NCBI GenBank assembly: GCA_003427395.1
Contig: BFEA01000044.1
Span: 3,883,408-3,931,142 of the forward strand
Origin: Chara braunii
Lineage: Eukaryota; Streptophyta; Charophyceae; Charales; Characeae
DNA length: 47,735 nucleotides
Reading direction: 5' to 3'
The notes under the pieces are model-generated. The model was given only the letters and a program-made list of their open reading frames with translations, did not search any database and had not been told where the DNA came from. Shown here piece after piece: positions 41,143-47,735 of this stretch. Within the stretch, counting starts at the first letter, position 1, and each line of letters starts with the position of its first letter. The translations under genes and the position numbers were made by a program.

Positions 41143-43706
41143 CCAGCTTACCAGCCAACCAGCTACCTAACTCCCCTCCTCAAATACACCACACAGAAAG
41201 ACGATAACCGAATGTTGTGACGAGAACCCCGCCCTGGACCACCGATTCAATCGTAATGACAACTATGCGCAGTTTATGGAGGACGAAGGGGGGCAATAGG
41301 CACGAAGGCGGCCACACCTCCCATCCATTCACTGCTGATCCTAGAGAGCCCACCCAACCCCGTCGAGAACGGATTTGCTATCAGCTTTAGTCTCACACAC
41401 GTATACGCACAGTGTGCGGCAAGAAGACAGCGAATCAGAGCAGACCTCCTTCCCTCTCCCCTTTACCCCCCTCCTCTCCCCACCGCAGAATGCCAAACAC
41501 AAACAGATCTCAGTAGTTTGGACTAGAAGGGGGGCTTGTGAGAACAGCGCTTCTTCACCACAGACAAAGCATACGATAATCACCCAACCCTCCTCTCCCA
41601 GACCCACGGCGATGTCATCAACAAATAGAGTGCTTGTTATAAACCGATCCTTCACAGACTCAGCGCAAGCTGATCAATCACCAATTTCCCCAATTACCCC
41701 AATTACACGTTTCCCTCGCTCCGTGAAGCTCCCCTCCATGCCCCCTTCCACCCTCCCCAAACCCCCAACCCTCCAAATCACAGTCTCCACTAATCCCTCC
41801 CTCCACCCCCCTCTCCCCCGGTCCTGTTCATAAAAGGTTGCCTAGCTGCTTCTGAAACCCTTGTTCCGACCGATAGATCCACCAATCCGACGGCGCTGAA
41901 TTAGCAATACATGAGAGAGAGGAGAGATTGGGGGAGGAAGGGAGAGACACAGAAAGGGAGAAAGAGGGAGAGAGAGGGAGAGAGAGAGAGAGGGCCCTTC
42001 ACTCTCTTACCCCGTCGCCCCCCTTGTCAGAACTTCATGGCTTTGCTCCGATCGTCCGATACCCCCTCCCCCTCCCCGAGCACACCTTCCACACCTTTGT
42101 TCCCGCTCGTTCTCTTCACCAACTCTTCCCCTCCAACAAATGACGACGCCTTTCACTATCGAGTTCCCCCTCCGCCTCCTTCGCCTGCATACGCCCGCCC
42201 TCTTTCCCGCTTCTTGGCCTCCCTCCGCGGCGGCCAAAGAGAGAGTCCAAACACTTAGCAGAAACTTAGAAAATACTGCGAAGATACTGAGAAGATACTG
42301 AGAAGATTCTGTTACGGTACTGACAAGATGATGCCTTTCGTTGTCGATCTTGACATACCGAGAAGATGAGAAAATGATATGATGGTGGTTCCTTCACTAT
42401 GGATCAGTAAGTATGACAGTGCGGATTGCTATACAGAGGGGACCAGTTTATCTTTTCCGAACATTCGTTCGTCGATCGTCTTTCCCCGAGTGGAACGTAC
42501 GGTCATTATGGCTGTATCAGGCTGGAAGTTGCACCAAATGCAGCTTTAGCGCCTGAACGTTCTATTAGGGGGAAGATGGTACTAAGTTTAATTCATCAGT
42601 CGACCAACCGAGAAATCGACCAAACCGATTGCGCTGAAGAGCGCTCCCGCGAGTTTTCCAGTCCAGTCCTCCTCTGCTTTCCGCATACAATGACCGACAA
42701 TGATGAATGCAGCAGAGGAGCTAACGACATTCGGTTCCGCAAATAACGCGGTAGGTTACAACGACGGCGTCCCCTGACGTGTACTCCTTCCACAGAATCC
42801 AGCTGCAATGGCGGCCAGGTACATTCCAAAGACCTCCAAGAGTCAAATCGCCCAAGAAACGCGCCCTCAGACCTCGACAGACATTGATTCGTCAACCACG
42901 TGGAATCGACATGAGCGGCAGCAGTGCGTACGTGACGATCCGGCCGAGCGCGCCAAACAAGTGTGAAAGCGCACCAATAATATAAAGAAGACAGACCAGA
43001 GAAGAGTCGATCGGTGTCCCGAGAAAACCGAGGGTAGTCGTAAGAAAAGTAAGCATCGTATTCCCACAGTAAAAAAACAGAAAAACAAAAAAAAACATAA
43101 CGCCCTTTTACGACTCTACCTGGCCAGGATATGGCCGGCACGCATTCATAATTCATAATGCTAGGGAGGTTATTTGAGGGACTAAGGTTCTATAGCAGCT
43201 GGTACTCTGTGTCTAGGAGGACGAGCACACGGCTCCAGCCACCTGTGAGCACTTCCATGAGCTGCCACTTCGGGGTTGCGAGCAGCGAATGGATCTGCAC
43301 CGACAGTGACCTGCAAAGCACTGCCCGCTCCAACACCACACATCCCAACCTCTTTTATTCCCTTCATCCAACCACACCCCCCCCCCCACCGCCGTGAGAA
43401 GTGATCCCGAAACACACATCAATCGGGGACCCGACGGCCAGTTACGAACGACGAGAGTTTGCAAGCCTGAAGATTCGCAGAAAGGGAAGCAACAAAACCA
43501 CAAAACAAACACGGAAGACCAGAGAGAAAGGAACCAAACAACCAAAACAACCAATCAATCACTCAAACAAGCATCCATTCAACCTATCAATCATAAGCAC
43601 CTTCAGGACAACATACTTGTGAAGCCCTCATAGAAGACCAATTCAACAGCTGGCACGCAATTCCGCCAAGCGATCCGATAATAGTTTGGCGCCCTACCAA
43701 AACTCC
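41143..43706. other. No gene recognised
   Basis: Pyrimidine-rich tracts (41445-41490, 41740-41820, 42060-42120) and a GA-rich tract at 41910-41992 dominate the first half. Short TACTGAGAAGA repeats occur at 42275-42310. Open frames up to 186 residues on either strand show no family features. Confidence 0.4.
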
Positions 43707-43800
43707 TGTGATTGAATGTGATTGGCTGTGATTGGCTGTGACAATTGGCGGTGATTGGATGTGATAAGCTGTGATTGGCTGTGATTGGCTGTGATTCGTT
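43707..43800. repeat. 10-bp TGTGATTGGC tandem array
   Basis: About nine imperfect units. ATTGG, the reverse of the CCAAT box, appears at least six times. Confidence 0.85.
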
Positions 43801-44119
43801 GGTATGTTGCGCCGTTATTTTTCGCTCCCTCTTTTTTTGTTCTCGCATCATACCCCACCTTTCTCCCATCATATAGCCCACCTTACCGCAACTGACACAT
43901 TTTCTACACGAACACAAGCACCACAGTAAACGACAAAACAAGCCTCTTATGATGGGAAAGGCGCCGAAGCGGCGGGGGTCCCATCAATGAATGATCCACT
44001 CACTCACAAGTAGCCTCCCTCGAATTGCGGCGGCGGAATATTTTCACCCGTGTAATGCGCCACCAGCGTATCAAAACAATAAACAGCCATCTCCTTGCAG
44101 GCACCCACCATTGCTTCCC

Positions 44120-44210
44120 TTCTTTCCTCCCTCCCTCCCTCCCTCCCTCCCTCCCCCCCTCCCTCCCTCCCTGCCTTCCTCCCCCCCCTCCCTCCCTTTC
44201 CCCGCTCCCT
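44120..44210. repeat. (CTCC)n pyrimidine tract
   Basis: Nearly pure C/T with CTCC periodicity. Confidence 0.9.
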
Positions 44211-44230
44211 CGTACTCTCCGGGTCTCAGA

Positions 44231-44720
44231 CCAATCACGGCCTCGAAGACAACGGTTGCAATCCGGACAGCAGCAACCTCAGCCCAAGCTGCGATGAAGA
44301 ATTGCTAAAGAAGAAGAAGACGAAGATTGAAATAGGCGCTCCCACCAATGACGGCCTCGAAGACGGCGGTTGCAATCAGAACAGTGCCACCTCAGCGGAA
44401 ACCGCGATCTAGAATCGCTAAAGAAGAAGAAGAAGAGGAAGAAGATCACGAAGATAGAAATAGGCGCGCCCACCAATCACGGCCGCGAAGACAACGGTGG
44501 CAATCAGGACAGCAGCAACCTCAGCGGAAGGCGCTCTGTAGAATCGCTCAAGAAGATGAAGATATAAATAGGCGCTCCCACCAATCACGGCCTCAAAGAC
44601 AACGGTTACAATCACGACAGCAGCGACCTCAGCGGAATCCGCGATGCAGGATCACTAGACAAGGAAGAGAAGGAGGAGGAGAAGAAGAGAGGGAGAAGAA
44701 GAAGAAGAAATAGGCGTCGG
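44231..44720. repeat. Four-unit minisatellite, 108-128 bp
   Basis: CCAATCACGGCC-type starts lie at 44231, 44345, 44473 and 44581. Each unit holds ACAACGGTTGCAATC, CAGCAGCAACCTCAGCG, AATCGCT..AAGAAGA and ends ATAGGCGCTCCCA. Unit lengths 114, 128 and 108 are not all multiples of three, which argues against coding. Confidence 0.88.
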
Positions 44721-45899
44721 AGACCGAAAAAGCAGCGGGGACGATAGAATCAGCTAATAAGACAAATAAGAAAAAGAAAGAAAGAAATAGGTGGAGGGGC
44801 AAAAGACATTGAAAACGAGACAAGGGAGAGAACAGTGGAGTGGACCGGCGGCGACTGGACGGGGGGAGGGAAGGGGAAAGATCCAAATCCCTCAGAAGAG
44901 GTTAGGAAACAGGAGAAAGCAAATGAAATAACGACTGCCGCTCTGTGCTTTTGATGCAGTCGCACCTCTGAAAAGGCTGAAGATGAAGAGAGAGCGAACA
45001 CGATCTTCTCGCTGATGATGATGATGATGATGATGACGGTGATGAAGATGATAATGATACGATTGAATGATTATGACAAGGATAACGATGATGATGATGG
45101 TAGCAACGATGCCGCGAGGAGACACCGGGAACCACGAACTCAGAAATCGGCCGGTTGTTCGAATGTCTTGCCGCTGATCCCAGTTCCCGCCTTCCGCCGA
45201 CAGCTGTGGCGGCTTACATGGAATCCCCGACTCCTGCCTCCCACCTCCGTTGTGCGCTATTCAAATGAAAAGCACCTACTGCTCCCTCCCTCCTCACCCT
45301 TATGCCACCCTCCTCTTCCCTCCCTTTCTTTAGGGGGGAAGAGAATAGAGCATGCACGCCACGACAAACCACGACAGCGCTACAACGATATCGAAAGCGG
45401 CTTTAAGGCTATTCTGTGGGTGAAATTGAAGGAAATTGCACGACCGATTTGATGATTGCTGATTGTCCGATCTGCTTCCAAGAGAGATTGCGCGAGGCGG
45501 GAGAAGAGAGTTGAACAAGTGGAGACAGCAAAAGTAGGCCCCGCCTCGGCACAGAAGAGAAGCACCTAGCCGCCTCAAGAAACCGCACGGTCTGAACAAC
45601 AACCCACAGATCGGGACACGTGGCGACAACTCGGGGGGAATGCGAACCAGTCCGGACTCCCGAAGACGGGAGCGCCGAGGCGACAAACAAGCAAACACAT
45701 GCGCAACTAGCGCAAGCAGATTATTTATACGACGAATACATCGTCTCCCGCGCTACCATGGCTCCCCGCCTTCGCGAGTCGGCAAAACCATTTTTTTGAA
45801 AAAAGGGAGAAGGGCGACAGCCTTGACTCGTGATTGTGTTTCCTTTTTTTTTCTTTTTTTGGTTTGTTGGCTACGCCAAGTGTTGTCGGGCATAGTCAC
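44721..45899. other. No gene recognised; GAT repeat at 45015-45100
   Basis: A GATGATGATGAT run followed by degenerate units occupies 45015-45100. The rest shows no supported ORF. Confidence 0.45.
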
Positions 45900-46100
45900 G
45901 GGGCCAAGTCCCAATAGCAGCGTGGAGCTACCTCAACGCCTGTATCTGGACGCTTTTGCGGAGATATGCAGAAATGCTGTTGAGTTTCCTGAACTGCACG
46001 TCTCCACAAACACGTCCAGATTCAGGCGTTGAGGTAGCTCAACGCTGCTAGGGGGGCCAGGCGTTGAGGTAGCTCAACGCTGCTAGTGGGACTTGGCCCC
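45900..46100. mobile_element. Foldback MITE-like element, 201 bp
   Basis: The left arm GGGGCCAAGTCCCA.TAGCAGCGT (45900 onward, continuing GAGCTACCTCAACGCCTG to about 45942) is mirrored by 46056-46100 with two mismatches. An extra inner right arm (46013-46051) pairs with 45914-45952, extending into ATCTGGACG. The right arm is thus doubled. No ORF. Long terminal inverted repeats and size suit a MITE; I could not define a target duplication. Confidence 0.65.
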
Positions 46101-46912
46101 CGCTTACCTAAGCTGGGTAATGGTCCCGGCACAGAGTCGAGCTGTGAGAATTCCCCGGCCTCATGTTATATGAACAAGGATCCGCTTTTTCCCGAAGAAA
46201 AAAAAAAACTTGTGATTGTGGAGTGACCGGCCCGCCGAGCTGTGGAGCTGTTATTGCGGAGATGACATTCGGAGGGCCTCCAACGCATGTCTATTCAACA
46301 GTTCATGGGTGCCGAGACACCCACAAGAACGGGGGATATGCGAAAGGGAGAAGGGACCGGCGTTATTTGCAGGTTTGTTTGGCTTTTCAGGCCGTGAGGC
46401 TTTGGGCCTCGCTCCACTACTCCCCCAATGTGCAAAACGAATCTTTCCCTAGAACATAGAAAGATGCACCGCGACGGGGATTGGGGAGGCGCCGCCCGGC
46501 GCGCTTCCGCGGGCGCTAATTCGAAGCGCTCGGACCAAGCGGGGGCCGCCGGTAACTGTAGGCGCAACTGGCCGCGGGCCCTACCAGCGCGATAGGACCA
46601 CGGTGGGAGCAGCGTTCGATAACACCCGCGCTGTCGGGGGTTGTAGCTTTAGCTATGGAGGACGCCGCTGCAGCTGCCCGGGATTCCCCCTTACAGAGGA
46701 AGACGACGTCTGGGAAGGAACACGCTACAGAGTGAGGAGAAGAAACAGATAGTAGCAGGAACTGGTAGACAGCGGTGATAAGTTTGACGCAAGCACTATT
46801 TCTGGGGAGGAGTCAACGGGAACAGAAGTAACGAGGCTACGCTCAGGAGGTAGCGAATGGAAGTCCCTATGGCGGAGGGGGGTCGTTCCCCTCCCCAGCG
46901 CCGGAGTAGCCA
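46101..46912. other. No gene recognised; G+C-rich at 46470-46600
   Basis: The open frame at 46163-46459 is unidentified. A plus-strand frame from about 46769 (SGDKFDASTISGEESTG..) may be the upstream part of the ORF at 46913, shifted by a base near 46900. Confidence 0.35.
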
Positions 46913-47230
46913 TTGGACAAAGATGTCGACTGCATAAGGGAACCAGCAAGATTGTGCTATGATGAAGGAATCGTGCCTGCTTCGATAGACCCAGGGGAAA
47001 TGATGATTAGTGGAAGGGAGGTGACCTTCAGAGTTAACGAGAGAATCGGCCGGACAAAGGTAGCATGGTTGAAGGAACATACTGTCACAGTTATCTTCCG
47101 TGAAGGAGCTCAGTTCTTATCGAAGAAGCTGAAAGATGATGTGGTGAGAGCCTACGAAGACGAGAGAATCCAGAATGGGAGCTTTGAATCTAGAATGGGA
47201 GCTTCGAAGCAGAAGGCTTCAGAAGAGGGA
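46913..47230 (+). pseudogene. Unidentified coding-like ORF fragment
   Basis: The peptide (ARLCYDEGIVPASIDPG, MMISGREVTFRVNERIG, KVAWLKEHTVTVIFREG, KDDVVRAYEDERI) has the balanced composition and alternating strand/helix pattern of real protein, unlike the low-complexity frames around it. There is no ATG start: the frame opens after a TAG at 46907 and its left end probably continues in another frame. After 47230 it runs into a TTA microsatellite read as poly-Leu, so the true end is lost. I do not recognise the family; a transposon gene or an exon are both possible. Confidence 0.4.
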
Positions 47231-47255
47231 GAGCGAAAATGGAAAGCCTCGTACA

Positions 47256-47256
<1 letters not shown>

Positions 47257-47300
<44 letters not shown>

Positions 47301-47301
47301 T
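47257..47301. repeat. (ATT)n microsatellite
   Basis: Fourteen or so ATT units. Confidence 0.95.
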
Positions 47302-47735
47302 ACAAGTGGACCCCGCCACGACGCAGAGCAACACTCGTTGCTGGCGACTTCTTTTCTTTTCTTTTCTTCTTCCCCCGATTTGGACCAAATCTCGATTCAT
47401 GCATGTCATTGATAGATTGCAGAAATGGTATTGAATCATCATTCCTTGCCATGAATTTGTTTTTCTTTTTTTCCAAAAAATTGACAAAAATTACGAATTA
47501 TGTGATGTGGTCCTCAACTGCATGAATGAAATTTCTGCTATGATTTCCTTTTTCTTTTTTTTTTTCCCCCGAAAATGGCAAATTCTGAGTGTCGTAATCC
47601 ATCTTTTTTTTTTTTTCATTTTTCCTCCCTCATCCATCTTGATCGAGACTATATGCTTCTCCTTCTCCTTCAAATCTCGATGGCACCTGTCAACCATGTC
47701 TTCTTTCGTCCTCCTCCTTCCTGTCGGGCCTTCCC
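47302..47735. other. No gene recognised; T-rich
   Basis: Poly-T tracts at 47548-47566 and 47605-47619. No supported ORF to the window end. Confidence 0.4.

Noticed and set aside
46028-46080. TGAGGTAG strings resembling the let-7 seed in the foldback element
   Set aside because: Only eight bases match, let-7 belongs to animals, and the context is a MITE-like inverted repeat.

Overview
This window reads as repeat-rich intergenic nuclear DNA from a photosynthetic eukaryote of the green-plant line. The clues are two LTR retrotransposons primed by initiator-methionine tRNA (plant-type PBS), chromovirus-like Ty3/gypsy pol genes, a BED/DUF659-type hAT transposase, a U6 snRNA retrocopy, many microsatellites and foldback elements. 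A streptophyte with a large, transposon-filled genome, for example a charophyte alga of the Chara kind, would fit; the species is inference. I see no intact host protein gene. The assembly has one sized N gap (28594-28718), three single-N joins, and a Nextera/Tn5 mate-pair junction adaptor left in the contig (40244-40281).

Layout. 1-6899: a rearranged cluster of related Ty3/gypsy fragments. It holds an LTR/deleted-internal/LTR remnant (+), an inverted LTR joined tail-to-tail with it, a 359-bp tandem duplication, and a 3.5-kb plus-strand pol fragment (RT, RNase H, integrase, chromodomain-like tail) ending in a scrambled LTR. 6900-10616: non-coding DNA with a tandem repeat, two inverted repeats (one a 180-bp foldback), and GT/GA microsatellites. 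10617-12811: a non-autonomous LTR retrotransposon on the minus strand, with LTRs of about 0.47 kb, PBS, PPT and a non-coding interior. 12812-15279: non-coding DNA with minisatellites and interleaved inverted repeats. 15280-23998: one structurally complete but decayed Ty3/gypsy element (LTR, PBS, gag, PR, RT-RH, IN, chromodomain-like tail, PPT, LTR) with a 4-bp target duplication.

23999-25150: GA-rich minisatellite. 25157-27643: hAT transposase pseudogene (BED finger, DUF659 core, C-terminal dimerisation motif), followed to about 30100 by coding-like, low-complexity remnants. 30934-31044: truncated U6 snRNA retropseudogene with target-site duplications. 31395-31956: two nested tandem repeats. 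32000-47735: mostly simple repeats and minisatellites, plus a tRNA-like Pol III promoter module (38309-38371), the adaptor-induced duplication (39915-40581), a foldback MITE-like element (45900-46100) and one unidentified coding-like ORF fragment (46913-47230).

The coding pieces are selfish-element genes: gag packages the RNA, protease/RT/RNase H/integrase copy and insert it, and the LTRs supply promoter and ends. Every copy here carries stops, frameshifts or lost catalytic residues, so the locus looks like a graveyard of elements and not a working system.
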